64,000 nt of DNA from the NCBI GenBank assembly GCA_029339505.1, contig JAQISU010000210.1, positions 14,607,501 through 14,671,500 on the forward strand, in the 5' to 3' direction. This document shows, piece after piece, positions 12,733-28,299 of the stretch. The notes below the pieces were generated by a model. It saw only the letters and a list, made by a program, of their open reading frames with translations. It did no database searches and was not told the DNA's origin. Each line of letters begins with the position of its first letter. Position 1 is the stretch's first letter. This DNA is from Unio delphinus. Its lineage: Eukaryota > Mollusca > Bivalvia > Unionida > Unionidae. A program made the translations under genes and the position numbers.

Positions 12733-15036
12733 ATACCCTCTAGTCTATTTGAGCCGAGTCCTCGAGGCTCGAAAAGAAAAATCAATTTTATTCATCAAAA
12801 CAAGATAAAAGATGAAAGGTAAAAAATACAATGGTAAAAAAAACATTGCGAGACATTTTCGCAAAGTTTAAAGATACAATGTAAAACACTGCAAAATACA
12901 TTGCAAAATACCAAGTCAAATACAATAAAAAAAATTACAATAAGAAGTACATTGCAAATACTCAATCAATTTAAAAAAGTACAATGAGTAAAAGTAATGT
13001 TTTATGCAAAATATTTGATAAAATTCCCAAAACACAATGGGAAGTGTATTGCACAAATCTCAGTCAAATTCTCAAAAAATACAATAAAGAGTACAATGCA
13101 AAATTCGTGAAAAGGATTCACCAAAAAATACAATGGGAATAAAACTTCACAGCATTGAATACTTTGATAAGATATATATATTTATTAAACACATAATTCT
13201 ACAAAACCTACCTCTAGACTAGGCTTATCAGACGATTGTAAAACAAAATAATAGCATACAGTTCTTGTTATCTTTATTTTTCTTTTTCTATTTTAGTGTA
13301 ATCTTCCTTTGTGTCCTTTTTCTGCATTTCTTTTTCTCTTTTATATGTTATTCGTATAACATTAGCAGAACATATTTATGGGTGAATACTTATTATATCG
13401 AGAGTTTGGAACTGACAATTTAATGTTGCACTAGCCTTAATAACCATGACGTATGTTCACTTGCAATCAACTTTGACCTGTGCGTGTATGAATATGTAAC
13501 GCCTTTGAATTAACCTAAGAACAATAAGTGAATATTATTTAATTGTTTTGTACCTATGCTCTAGTGCAGCTTTAAAATGTACGTGTTTTAACGTTATCTG
13601 TGACGATGTAAAGAGAATGTATTGCCTTATCGTTTTGAACTAATTTGACTCAGAAGCTGGCCGTATATAGACCAATAGCTGCTCATATCGTGAGAGCTAT
13701 GCATTACGTTAACTCGGATTCGAGTAATCGCTATGACACTTTGACTATTTTATATCATTTCTACATACGTTTAAGTCAACATCAATGGATGTTGCAGGAC
13801 CAGTGAAGGAAATCACCTCTTCTAACTGGCTGATAGGTAGGCATTATAACCGTTCCTATTGTACGTACCATAAGGTACAGACATTCATTCAATGGTATGA
13901 TAATTGTGAGAGAAAAACCTCTAAACATTGTCAAACCATTTGGCTGACAAACAAAAAACATCTGAAGTCAATAAGTTTGAGACGGCTAGGCGAATTACAA
14001 TTCTCGCTCAGATAGGTAAATACGGTAATACTATGTTAGATGTGCTGTCAGCGTAACATGTATACGATAGTTTCAGATTTCAGTACGAACAGATTTTGTA
14101 TAGCTTATGCGAAGTATCGTCAGCTGGCTCTCATTAAGGCTCTATAGGCAGAAAATTACACTGTGATGAATATTTATGAAGTAGATATAGATAATAAGAA
14201 TGCTACTAAATAAGAAATACAGCAAAAAAAAATTAGATCATTTGTTTAACGCATTAACCTTATAATATTTGTATTATAAGAAACAAAATAAGATAGAGCA
14301 AAAAACATACCTGTGTGTGTGTGTGAATTACTACAGTCCAGAAATATTATTCCTATGAATGAATGGTATATTAAGGAATAGTAAACAATGCACGTATTGT
14401 CTGTAATAATGAAATAGTTCAAATTGTAAAAAGTTCAAGTCACTGTCAATGCGGCTGTCGTTGAGTCTGGGTCTGGCGGAGATGTTGCTGTTATTTCAAT
14501 GGAAATCCTGGTCTATGGTAGAGGTACATCTCAGTCTGGGTTGCGGTAGCTTGATTTCAGCACTGGACTAGGTATATATACGTTCGACATGTGGGATGTT
14601 TCAAACGATACTGTGGGAAGAATACTCATCAGCGATGTAATGCATAATATACTGGCAGCCTATCAGTCTGCACTTGTTCGTTTATTCCCATGGTGTGATG
14701 ATATTGATGCTGAGGTTTTAGAACTGACCCTTCGTGTGGGCGAACAAATACGAAAATCACAGAAGAGTTGTTCTGTCATTCCTGAATTCACGTAGTGTAG
14801 CTGACGGCGTGATATCTGATGATAGCAAAGATGTTGGTGCGAGTCTCTCCCATGGATCATAGTTATACGTGTGATGGCTTTATTCATGATGTTTGTCCAC
14901 AGTCATTTTTTTTCTTCAAGAATCTTCTCCATAACTTATCAAAAGAAATAATCACTCGAAACGGTGTAGATAGTCTACATCTTGGGGACATTGGCTCTGC
15001 GAGAGGTTCCAGAGATCTTTAATGTTCTCCATCACT
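12733..15036. other. interior of the LTR element, no gene recognised
   Basis: About 12790-13140 is built from degenerate repeats around ACAATG and CATTGCAAA. ORFs at 13785-14015 and 14589-14795 (plus) and 14663-14887 (minus) have no motif I can name. They overlap each other or are short, so none is called as a gene. Confidence 0.5.
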
Positions 15037-16178
15037 TGTTATGAAAAAAAAAGTCGTTGTTGGTAATCACAAGGGAGAGAGAGAAGGAGAAAGAGAAGAA
15101 CTCTCTTAAAAGAGTGTCGCCGCGATGATAGACAGCTACATCTGTAATTGAAGAGTGAACGTCAGTTTTCTGCTAATGCGTTATAACTTTATTTAAATAA
15201 TCAACACACATATATATTACTACATTCTAGAAACACATCTAAAAGCTTTATAATAAAAGTTCATGAAATACATATTACATTTTCCTTATTAAGCTTTCCA
15301 ACTTCATTTACCCGTATAACTTCTGCACCTTAGACTATTATACAATAGTTAATTCTCAATCAATTTCAAGATAACCGAAGTATGAAATATAATAACTGTA
15401 AATAATGCAACAATTAATTTAAAGAATACATTTCACTTATCTTAAAGTAGAATATTGATTTAGAATCTCAAGCATTAAAAATACTTATTTCTTAAAATAG
15501 GTATAAAACATGTACAGTGTCCTTACCTGAAATTAAGAGTCAAACATTCATTTTCTACTGACATGGAAAACTAATCTGACCTGATCGCGCATCTGTATTT
15601 ATAGTGTTAGGGTCAGAGAAGGTCATACCCTCCATGCATCAGTCAGAAAAGATGCTGACTTACTTTCAGGCATAAACCAGTTTCGACCGGCAGAAACCAA
15701 CTTATCTTACGTCATAAGACCTACTCTATAGTTTATTTATATTCGTTTCATATCGTCACACCAAATATGGTTAGCTGTTAGTTGGAAGCCATCTTGTTTC
15801 TGTATCGTCTAGAGAAATCTTACTTCAGCTTCATTAACTGAATTGAACTCATGCCAACACTAGGTCAGAAACATATTCTTACTAATGTAGCTTAGAACTA
15901 TAGCTGAGCAGGCAAAATTCATGTATAATGTTTTTCGTATACAATCTCACACAACATTGTATATTGGCAATGTTCTTAGCTACTTTTACTTGAGTTATAG
16001 TGTGGTTATATACATTGCCCTTTTTTACTTGCTCAACAACCATTTCTATTCTATATAGTTGTGTTACAAAAACTAATTAAATTACCTTTAATATCTTTTA
16101 ACAAATAAAACATTACTTTAATTCAATTCAAAAGAAAATATCAATCTTATTAATTTTTCTACAAATTCAATCCTAACA
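15037..16178. repeat. LTR, right copy
   Basis: Shares the TGTTATGAA start and CCTAACA end with the left copy. It is followed by the GAAG target duplication. Confidence 0.8.
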
Positions 16179-16371
16179 GAAGTTATACAATATACAACAA
16201 TGTACTGATGACGCGATTAAAGCGATTAAAAAATTGATCTAGCTGGTTTCATGTAAGTAGGTCTTAGTCAGAAATAAAGATATTTAAAACGCGAACATGA
16301 TAAATTTGAAGATAGAAAGAAAAGGTATAATTGGGTACATCGCATAACATATGAAAAAGTGTCAACTAAAG

Positions 16372-16375
<4 letters not shown>

Positions 16376-16427
<52 letters not shown>
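16376..16427. repeat. (TA)n microsatellite
   Basis: A pure TA run inside the remnant of the Polinton-like fragment. Confidence 0.95.
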
Positions 16428-16431
<4 letters not shown>

Positions 16432-16432
16432 T

Positions 16433-16740
16433 AAATGAAATAAAAGATTTTGACATATGTGTTCAAAGTGAGCAACAACGCGATTCGCAACCTTCTCCTC
16501 ATCCACCGACATATAAAGAATCTACTCAACCGCAGCATAAAAAAAACAAAGATCTTCTACATATGCCCTAATAACATTCTTTCCGACATAGCACGATTAG
16601 AAATTCTCATAGGAGGTAAACGAGCTGGAATTAACTCACGGGAAATAATTAATGAAGCCGCTGCTATTTTTATCTCAAGATTGTATCAGGTATATTAGAG
16701 TATATCTGAATTTTTTGACGAACTCGTTGATAGTTATCAC
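16433..16740 (+). pseudogene. Polinton-like conserved unknown protein, 3' part (fragment C)
   Basis: Continues the gene cut at 11500. A hydrophilic Pro/Gln/Lys-rich stretch is followed, after a frame change, by NNILSDIARLEILIGGKRAG and a helical tail. This matches 30276-30566 (A) and 48057-48341 (inner). The continuity across the LTR insertion supports a single ancestral gene. Confidence 0.7.
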
Positions 16741-16800
16741 AGTGACTGATCTTCATCAGTGACTAATTGTCACCACGATTAGATATAACGATCATAAATA

Positions 16801-17190
16801 AGATTATCATACACTATCACAAATATAAATCAGACGTTGTCAGAGTATTAAACTCGCGATTACCCGTTTATAGAACGATTTACGGAGTTGGTCTTGGAAA
16901 CGTTATTTAAGGGAAATATGCATCGAAGGCTCCCAAAATAGCACGATTTGCAAGACAAATATCGATGAAAGCTATTAATGTTATAGGGGAAAAAGCAACT
17001 GGTGCTGCTGGTAATATTGCCCATAAGGCGTTTTTGCAGCAAAAGAAAGACTAACACGATTAATACAACGAAAAGTATTCCTGCGAATGTCAGTTATAAT
17101 AAACCGAGCAGCGTATAAAAAAGCTGCCTTTATGAAGCAAGGATCTGAACAATTACACAGAAATATTACTGCAAATTGAAAAGCGGGAGG
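16801..17190 (+). pseudogene. pX-like basic protein remnant (fragment C)
   Basis: In one frame it matches the intact protein of A (29786-30229): an IIxHYxxxK start, VYRTIYGVGLGNVI, then KAPKIARFARQISMKAINVI. The start codon appears lost and a TAA interrupts after GLGNVI, with a later frame change. Confidence 0.65.
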
Positions 17191-17231
17191 CGGTTTTAGG
17201 TTACGATTTAGATTGAAAAATATATAACAAA

Positions 17232-17345
17232 ATGTTCAAATATTCACCCAACCGAGAATTTGATATAGACGCATGGGTGCTCAAGTATGAATCTGTAAGC
17301 GATTATCCGTTTTATTCCTAAACTGCAGTAGTAGAGTGGGTGAAT
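17232..17345 (+). pseudogene. major capsid protein N-terminal stub (fragment C)
   Basis: The ATG is followed by MFKYSPNREFDIDAW, which corresponds to the capsid protein starts at 29748 (A) and 47439 (inner). It hits a stop after SDYPFYS and the similarity ends near 17345. Element end sequences of a different insertion follow. Confidence 0.65.
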
Positions 17346-17457
17346 CGGACAAGAATTTAGGCAGGTAGTTTTTAATGTTTTTAGTCAAATATTTGTCACC
17401 TAGGGTTTCCTTCACGACCCCCCCCCCACACACACACACAAATGCACAAAGACATGT

Positions 17458-17610
17458 AGACAGGGGTGGGGAGAATCAGATAACTTGTGTATGTGTCTAT
17501 TTTGCAAGACAAGGCCTCCTACGAACCGAGAAAAAAGTGTCAAAACACAGAAAGATCGCCTCTAACTTTCGAGACACATATTAGATGTCGCTATCTCTAT
17601 GCTGTTATGC
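17458..17610. repeat. terminal region of Polinton-like fragment C2
   Basis: GAGAATCAGATAAC, AAGGCCTCCTACGAACCGAG and a decayed CTCTATGCTGTTATGCTGC parallel the ends at 10951-11100 and 24088-24317 in the same order. An ATPase tail follows, as at the outer element's left end. Confidence 0.5.
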
Positions 17611-17620
17611 TGCAAACGGA

Positions 17621-17708
17621 ATATTTTATCAAGTCAATTACGATATTTTATCAAGTCAATTACGATATTTTATCAAGTCAATTACGATATTTTATCAAGT
17701 CAATTACG
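17621..17708. repeat. 22-bp tandem repeat, four copies
   Basis: The unit ATATTTTATCAAGTCAATTA plus CG occurs four times. It corresponds to the 3' end of the packaging ATPase gene as seen at about 39408-39430, so it is an amplification of the last coding bases. Confidence 0.9.
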
Positions 17709-17810
17709 ATATTTTTATATGGGGTCGTGTACATTTGTTGTTATAAATCCACGTGGGATTGAGATAGCATGACTACATAATTTTTTGAAAAGATTATAAT
17801 TCGCATCGCC
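17621..17810 (-). pseudogene. packaging ATPase 3' end (fragment C2)
   Basis: After the 22-bp repeats, the minus strand reads a decayed version of the ATPase tail, with I-Y-N-N-K in place of the family's FITIN segment followed by H/T-x-R-x-R. It contains several stops. Upstream of about 17810 the match fades. Confidence 0.5.
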
Positions 17811-18041
17811 GCTGTACCGGGTCTGATGATTATTTCAAAGTGCATGTATTTAAACTCCTCTAAATCTGAACCTCAAGAATGATCTGTAGAAAACAAATAG
17901 AATCGTTCGTTTAATGTTCTTTTAACAGCGTTTTCCTTCTTTTACATCATCGTAAAAAGATAATTTTGCTGGCAAGATCAAGCCATGGACATAGTGGGAC
18001 CCATCATGTCATCGTGTAAACGATGCAAAACTTTGTAAACT

Positions 18042-20300
<2,259 letters not shown>

Positions 20301-20595
20301 TTCAAATAATTTCAAATATGTAAGAAAAAACGTAAATCATTTCTTTATTATATATAATTACATCAGTTTAGCTTAATATATACTTTGCCTAGTAGCATTT
20401 ATTGTCACACTGAAATTACAAACATGAATCAAATGACTGTTAAAGGAAATGTACCAGAGATTTTCACGCTTGCACAATTAATGAAAAATGTCTCAAAAGC
20501 TATTTCGGTCGAACATTATATCATCACAAATGCATACTTAACCATTTAGTACATCTGAAGGTGGAATAAGATGATTTACAATAACTAACGGTTGG

Positions 20596-20656
<61 letters not shown>

Positions 20657-22094
20657 TATTTTTTTTAATTGCTTCATTTTCCACATTTTTTACAAAATGA
20701 TTAGTACATGTTGTTTTTATCGCCTTTCACTTGTACCTTATGTTCTCTTTCCATAATTTGTTTTTATTTTTCATCTATCTTTTTAAACGTATATAATGCG
20801 AGTTGTTATCCAAGTCCCAACATTGAACGATGCACAAGAACTATAACACATCTATAAGAATGATAACAAATAAACGTTGGAATTCTTTAAAGCAAACAGG
20901 AACCTGGTTATTCCTCAAAGCTGCTACATATTGAAGGCTACACATAAGGAGAAATGGGATACAGGCTTTACTTCATTTTTTATGCCAATCATCTTGCACA
21001 GTCTTCTCTTGACTTTCTTTTCTGATCACTTTGCATGCATTATATTCCTATACACAATTATGCGGAGTTATTCAGGTCTTAATAAACTCTTTTTTGATAT
21101 AAATAATTGCCTTTCAATGCCGATTTATGTATGTGCACTATATTCATTTAACTGTTTGCCCTTTCCATACTGATCATTGCTCATGGATATAAATAAGTGC
21201 CTCTTCATTGCCCATTACTGTATAGTATCTAATTTCATTAACCTATTTGCCTATTCAATGTCTGTTACAATACATTCAATACATTCAAATAATTAATTCC
21301 CTTTTCTATAATGAGCGCTATTCATTGACTATTGTCACATAATCTTTACCCAACCCTGACTCTCTGCAGAAGGAGAGACAACTCCTATATATTGCAATAC
21401 CCAATATTCATGTGGAGTAATTACGTTTAAACATTGTGTAGCTTATAGTATTAATATAGGTTGATGTGTCAATGCAATGTGCTCATATTCAGTCCTCGTT
21501 CATTATTACGTTTGTTAGACAAACACATCAATATACTTTTAGAAATGTACTTCCATATACTTACTTGGAGTCAAAGTATTTCTATATATTTTGCTAAAAA
21601 TATAAGCAATCAGCTTTTACAGCTGAATGAATCCTGAAATTTAAAATAAAAGTCTTTACAACGAATACTGCGAGATTAAATTTTCGGCGTAGGTTTTACG
21701 TGAAATAGCTTTTTGATGTCTAATTGTTATTCAAGTACTGTTGTTAGTTTACGCATGCGTCAATTATCTATAATTTAATCCTAGGAACCTGTGTGTACTA
21801 GCATATTAAACACAATAACGAAAGTCTTTAACGAAACGATTAAATAGCTCGTAATATGCACTATTAACCCAAACAATAATCACAGTGTGACTCTTCAGTG
21901 ACTTATCATTTTATGTTTGCGAATATGTTATAACGAATAAGGGAATTCAGACGTTCCTGTCTTCAATTAATACTTCGTGTGTCATGAGTATGATATTAGA
22001 AATTTAGTTTATATTTGTTCTACAATGTTTCAACATATTTTCGTAATTAATTGTTTTGACGAATCACACATTTTCGAACTTTTTAATTTTACAG
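20301..22094 (+). other. intronic DNA of BMP locus copy 2
   Basis: Diverged from the introns of copy 1 (about 6960-8970) and copy 3 (38130-39120). The landmark GGTGGAATAAGA after the third-exon-like acceptor is at about 20560, where the acceptor CAG reads AAG and a TGA follows. Holds a (TA)n array at 20602-20656. Confidence 0.55.
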
Positions 22095-22180
22095 GTAGAC
22101 ATTCGGCTGGACAGCAGACAACAATTTTTAAATATCAAAGATTCCCGATGTATGTGAATTTCACAACAATATGATGGAAT
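22095..22180 (+). pseudogene. BMP-like mature-domain exon, copy 2 (nonsense)
   Basis: Splice sites (TTTACAG, GTAAGT) and the 86-bp length are preserved relative to 8971-9056. The frame carries TGA at 22172-22174 where copy 1 has a Gly codon, and the first cystine-knot Cys is lost. It can no longer encode a ligand. Confidence 0.85.
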
Positions 22181-22273
22181 GTAAGTATTTGCAATTTTAC
22201 TGATTAATCGATTAATTAAATTAAGTAATAGCAATTTATATACTGAAAACTGTTTTTCATGTACGTATTTACA

Positions 22274-22346
<73 letters not shown>

Positions 22347-22739
22347 CATGTGGTCCTTCGCACATGTCAGCTACATCTCTTAGCCTAAGATGCAAGTTAA
22401 CGAGCTCTTGTCAATATATTATGCTTCTTTACAGCTTAATTCAGAAACGTATTGTGAATCCATTTGTTTCTAAATGATGATCTGGTGATATTTTAAGTCG
22501 ATATCCTCCAGCATTGGTCTGTCATGATGTTACATTAAAACAATCCAACCTTTCCTTGATGTACCCGAATACCATACCCAGTATCGTACGCTGTGTTCTC
22601 ATGGTTATATCAGTTTCATATATACCTACATTAGCTTTGAACTTTACGTTACGATTTTCAAATTCATACTTCATCTATATATTTCCTAAAGTACAAAAAT
22701 GGTGACAGTTGTTAAAACACGTCTGTTAATATATTTCAG

Positions 22740-23030
<291 letters not shown>

Positions 23031-23479
23031 TGCGTGTGTACGTGTGTATTGTGTGCATATATTACATTTCCTAAACTTTCTTTGTTTACAGTTTAGTTAG
23101 TTTTCCATTTTCGTTATTTCAGCTTTTTTCTGTCTGACAAATGTTACAGTATTAGAATTGTATCGACTATTGATTCCTCTGTACTTAGAGGCACTCATAA
23201 TTTCACCCATGCAAGATATATTGTTCCCAGTTGCATATATCGAACTTCTACAAAGATACCTAACGCTATAGATATGTAATGTCATGATTAAAATTAGAAA
23301 CTTAAAACGAAATACATAGTCAGACTTAAAATCAATCTAGACAGTGAAAAAGAAGTGTTTAAATATATATTTTTACCAGAGTGACACTATGAAATGGTGT
23401 GCTTTTTGACTGGAATGTTGGAATTACTGTTTGATATCAGTATATCTTTCCATGCACGTTCTTACGTACACCCTCTGCA

Positions 23480-23482
<3 letters not shown>
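23031..23482. other. noncoding stretch, nothing recognised
   Basis: Between the compound microsatellite and the next TA/GATA arrays I see no coding or element signature. Confidence 0.4.
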
Positions 23483-23705
<223 letters not shown>

Positions 23706-23706
<1 letters not shown>

Positions 23707-23899
23707 GCACTTGATTCAACATTGAGGGAGTTTACAAAATTAATCAGATTACAACCGAATAAAATACAATGTAAGTTTATGCGTAATATAATATCAGATA
23801 CCTCTTTGAACGACTTTGGGATACGTGGAGACCAAATGATCTGATATTTGCAAATAGAAAGCTAGTTCGTAACAGACTTCAACAAAGATTATTTCTGCT
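23706..23899 (+). pseudogene. Polinton-like helicase fragment between two GATA arrays
   Basis: The plus strand encodes [19 protein letters not shown] and then, after one frameshift, a Trp-x-x-Trp-Arg-Pro-Asn-Asp-Leu-Ile stretch. Both match the helicase segment just after motif III in the outer (about 42237-42400) and inner (about 51000-51180) elements. Both ends run straight into tetranucleotide arrays. It is an orphan piece of the SF1 helicase. Confidence 0.75.
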
Positions 23900-24317
<418 letters not shown>

Positions 24318-24399
24318 ATGGGTTAACAATTCTTTTACGATGAAAATCACTACGATGAAAATCATTTAGGACTTCACAAACAGACTAATTTGTAAAACC

Positions 24400-25892
24400 T
24401 CGCCTTGTAAATCAATTGGATTATTGGACTGGTCAGTGAGTTTAAAATGAATTATCGTTAGTGAATCATTATGACATCGCATATACACTGGATTAGTTGG
24501 ATACTCAACGATTAGAAATCCTGGAGGAGCTGTTGGTGCAAATGAATATAAAATATATTCCTGCTGAGCTTGATTTCATCGCTCGAGATTTATTTGATAG
24601 CTACCTTCGATAACATCACATACTAAATTCAATGCTATCACTGAGGTTATATTCACATTTTGAGGAGCGATATGCCTGCCGCCTCCATCTGGGTCATTAT
24701 TATGTTTGAGGATTGTTGTTTGTGGTTGTGTTGCTGTTTTTTTCCAAGCGTCATGGATTTTTTGGAAACCTGCATCAATGGCATCATTGAGAGATTTTTG
24801 TAGTTCTGAGATATTATATCCGTTTAGTTTGAATGTGGGAATATCTTTTATGGTATATTATTTTCTATCGCAAACAACGTTCTCGTTTTAGGATTATCGT
24901 CACCTAATATCTCTTGAATAATTTGCAAATGAAATATTTTTATGTCATTGATGATTTTGTTACATGTTTGTATGACGCTGATAAATTCATCTCGGGTGAG
25001 AGTACCGGATTTAAGAGATATTAACAATATCGAAATATCGTCATTGAATAATGTGAAATTTTCAGTGATTTTATCCTGATAAGTTAAGTAATATATTTGT
25101 TCGCTCTCTTCTATTACTTTAATGAAAAAATACAGCTTATCGCAATCTCTATAGTTTTTTACTGGATTACCGGGTTTTATCCTGTCTGTGATATAATCAG
25201 AGTTTTGTGGTTCGGGTGGTAAATTAACGCTTTTCCTCCGATTTGGGTTTTCAGGCCAACCCAGTATTGTTCTTATAGAGCTCTGATAGATGTCTACAGA
25301 ATACTCGGGTGAGTTTATCTCGATCGCGGATGATAACGTCGGCTCATGAACCGTTATAGCGATTTTCGATTCTTCTGTTCCAGTAATTGATTTTATTCTA
25401 CGCTGGAATTCAGCATTGATTTTTTCGATTTGGTATGACCCAGATGGTATCGAAACAACATTCCAGTCTGGAGTCCCGTCTTCGGGATTCTTATTTGCAA
25501 ATGCTAAGCTGTTATTCTGTTGTTGACCGCCAAATGCTACCGACCTAATATTAGGCCAACTGTGATACATTCGTAGTTTCGCTAACGCGATTTTCTTCAC
25601 GGGGATTGGGATAGGGAAATTTACACTGAATTCAGGATTCGTTGATGCTATTGAGATCATGCTGGTTTTCGGGTTTGTCTTCTCCACTGTCCGGGCTGTG
25701 TTCTACGCTATTTGTTGAAGTAGTTCTTGCGGTGTTGTCATTGTTATTATACTTATGTTGCATTTCTAATTTTGTACTTACCATCACTGAGAACTCACTA
25801 TCTGATATCTTTGAGGTTTTTGAGATCATGCTGGTTTTCGGGTTTGTGTTCTCCACTATTTGTTGAAGTAATTCCTGAGGTGTTGTCATTGT
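24400..25892 (-). pseudogene. penton/minor-capsid-like protein (element A)
   Basis: The N terminus MTTPQELLQQIV lies near 25890. A long open stretch (24848-25687) holds PEFSVNFPIPIPVKKIALAK, a SIPSGSYQIEKIN segment and DIYQSSIRTILGWPE. The last third to about 24400 continues in other frames, with a DVIEGSYQINL segment and a final NP-x-x-L-like beta-rich tail. I recognise the pattern as the widespread partner of Polinton capsid proteins, probably the penton-like vertex protein. Frameshifts and a 147-bp direct duplication near the 5' end break it. Confidence 0.65.
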
Positions 25893-27346
25893 TATTATAT
25901 TCATGTTGTATTTATAATTTTGACATCACGGAATCATAAATACTTACCATCACTGAGAATTCACTATCTTATATAAATGTATCATCGAGCGACGACGATA
26001 TCAACGAGGATAATTGCGAGTACGCGGTTGATACAACATGAAATTTAATTGAATAATCTTGCAGTTTACGCTGGCTGCATGATGATATTTTTTTCTTATT
26101 ATTGAAATTATTTCCGCGATTGTTGTCGCAGCGGATATAGAAATCGGAACAGCTATCGGGGCAATCAATGTCACCGAGGATAGTAAAATTCCGGCTCCGG
26201 CGATTACACCACTCACCGAGTACACGGTAACATCAATTGCGGTGATTCTTCGTCGGTATTTGTTTTAATTTTTATTCGATACTCCTCAGTGAGGGTTTTG
26301 AGTCTAGTTTGAAATTCTTTGACTTGTTCATAGCGGTATTTGAGATACTGAAGGTACCGTTGATGACGACATTTTATTTCCAAATCAGTTTCAATTGAAA
26401 CCGCTGGTGAAATTGCTTTGCAATTTCCAATCGAAGATTTTCAGTTTAATTGTTTACCTAAATCCGCTATGAATTCCACATACCATGATACCGAAACCCT
26501 AGCAAAATTTTTATCAGTGGATGCTATCGTGAACTGTTCAGTTGTATCCTTGTCGATGATCGTTGATATCGTATTGTTGTCCCCAGATGAACTCGACGAT
26601 GATATATTAAATTGAGTTGGCGTCACTAGTGTTAATCAATAAATACCTTTGACGGTTGCAGTGATATCTAATTTGTTTTTTGTGGGTGACCACGCAAATG
26701 ATCAGTGTTGAATCGTGTGTACTACGTTGCTGGTTTTTGCATGAGGGATTTTTGTTTTTTCAACGATTGTTATCATCCTCGTTGCATCCTTCCTGATTGC
26801 CTCGATTGTGTTTTTCATTTCTTCGATGGATTTTTTAATATCAAGAAGTTTCATATCAATTTTATCCAGCGTGGTTGCAAAGAATTTCTCGATGATATTG
26901 TTACGAAATGATGCAAACTTTTCAACGTGATCTGCATATTTACTTTGAAGTGTTGCTAGTTCCAACATAGAATCTTTTATCGTTGTGAGCTTTGGTGTGG
27001 TCACCGGTGGATATCCAAGGAAATCTAATAACGGTTTGTCAATATTGTTAATTCGTTCCAAGATAGTTGATACGAGTACACCAAGTTTGAGTTTACGCTG
27101 ATCGGAAAACAACGCGATAGTGCCTTCGGGTACGCCGCTTTGTTTAACTAAAATATCATCTAGGGAAACATTACTAGATTTCAATTAACCCTGAAAATCT
27201 TGAAATACAACTATTTCATTGGGATCAACACTTGCTAGGTTCAACGTTTCAGCTATTTCATCTTCGATTATTTTTTTTATATCACCGGTTGCAACGCCAT
27301 CGGGTTTCGTTGACGGTAATAGAGGTCGTCCCCAAATATCAATCAT
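25858..27346 (-). pseudogene. Polinton-like structural protein with central coiled coil and C-terminal hydrophobic segment (element A)
   Basis: It starts MIDIWGRPLLPS (27346). Segments NVSLDDILVKQSG and LKLGVLVSTI are shared with the inner copy (starts 45053). A long Lys/Glu/Ile-rich stretch (LLDIKKSIEEMKNTIEAI) should form a coiled coil. Near the C terminus VIAGAGILLSSVTLIAPIAV is strongly hydrophobic. In-frame stops occur at 27185 and later, and the tail overlaps the penton-like gene start. No function known to me; a virion fibre or membrane-interacting role is only a guess. Confidence 0.55.
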
Positions 27347-27399
27347 GTTATTTTATATAATCTCTCTCTAAAATCTCTTGCAAAATCATCGATGCCGCC

Positions 27400-28273
27400 A
27401 GCGATTACTAGTGTATTCATTTACGACAACATGTGGTGGTTTTCCAGATGTTAAAATAGCGTCAATGACATTTAATACTTCGCTGCCACAAATTGGTAGA
27501 TCATTCATTTGTTGTGTTGGGAACGTGGAATACCAAATCTTCATTTCATGAAAAACTTTTAAGCGGTGTATATAACGATTAAATTCGGCGGTGCTAATCC
27601 ATATGAATCGAAATAAACAATTGCATGTGGATCAATCGCGTTTGCAGCCCAATGGGTTCCGGATTCGGTGCTGTTATCGAGATTAATGATACCGGTTTCA
27701 GCGCTGTTTGGTTGTTCCGGCAACTGCTCTTTCATAAAGACACCTCTGAAGTTATTTATGGCCAATTTTTTAAGCAGCATCGAGTAAATCAAAATTGGAC
27801 ATTGGGGTCAAAGACTCTCCAACTAGTAAACCGGTCCTAGTCTTAGACCTTTTCCGCTGTACCATGAATACGGGGTTCCTGGTAGTCTTAGACCCTTTCC
27901 CTTTTTTATATCCTTTTCCAGTTGCTTTCTTTAGTGCCATTCCTGCCGTGGTACCAACGGCTCCTAACGCTGCCGCTTTAGCCACCGCTGGGGCCGCTGC
28001 CGCAATCAACGCTGTTAACAACGGGAATATACCGCCGGTTTTAATCATGGTTTTGATCACAGCCGCAGAGAGAGTGATCTGAACACCCTTTTTATTTTTG
28101 AATGCATCATTGAAGTGTTTTACTTGACGAGTCGTCAGCGATAATGTATTCGCCCTGCCAATCATCTGATTGGATTTCAGTGTTATTGTGGTTCCGCATG
28201 TTTTAGCCGATTCCGATTGCAATTTCTTGAGTTCACCGGGAGTTAACGTAACACTAATATGACTATATGACAT
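27400..28273 (-). pseudogene. pVI-like domain fused to adenain-type cysteine protease (element A)
   Basis: Residues 1-80 form a domain starting MSYSHISVTLTPGELKKLQ and ending GGIFPLL. An Ala-rich hydrophobic helix, a Lys/Arg-rich linker, and then SNFDLLDAA follow. After a frameshift in an A run, NNFRGVFMKEQLP, GTHWAAN and YFDSYGLAPP carry the protease His and Asp. Another frame change precedes ICGSEVLNVI, which probably holds the catalytic Cys. This is the virion maturation protease of Polinton/adenovirus-type capsids. In the inner copy the linker into the protease is in frame, so the two parts are one gene. Confidence 0.7.
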
Positions 28274-28299
28274 TATACAATAACAGATTGATCTAATTG

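Larger units (their letters stand above)
11505..16178 (-). mobile_element. LTR retrotransposon without recognisable proteins, inserted in fragment C
   Basis: Two long direct repeats (11505-12732 and 15037-16178) start TGTTATGAA and end CCTAACA. They are flanked by the 4-bp direct repeat GAAG at 11501-11504 and 16179-16182. The 2.3-kb interior has no gag or pol I can recognise, so it looks non-autonomous. A purine tract next to the left LTR (AGAGGGTAT on the minus strand) suggests minus orientation; no convincing primer-binding site was found. The insertion splits a Polinton-like gene, so it is younger than fragment C. Confidence 0.75.

Noticed and set aside
13785..14015. ORF starting MDVAGPV, reminiscent of integrase MDIVGP
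   Set aside because: The following residues do not fit an integrase core and there are no D-E motifs.
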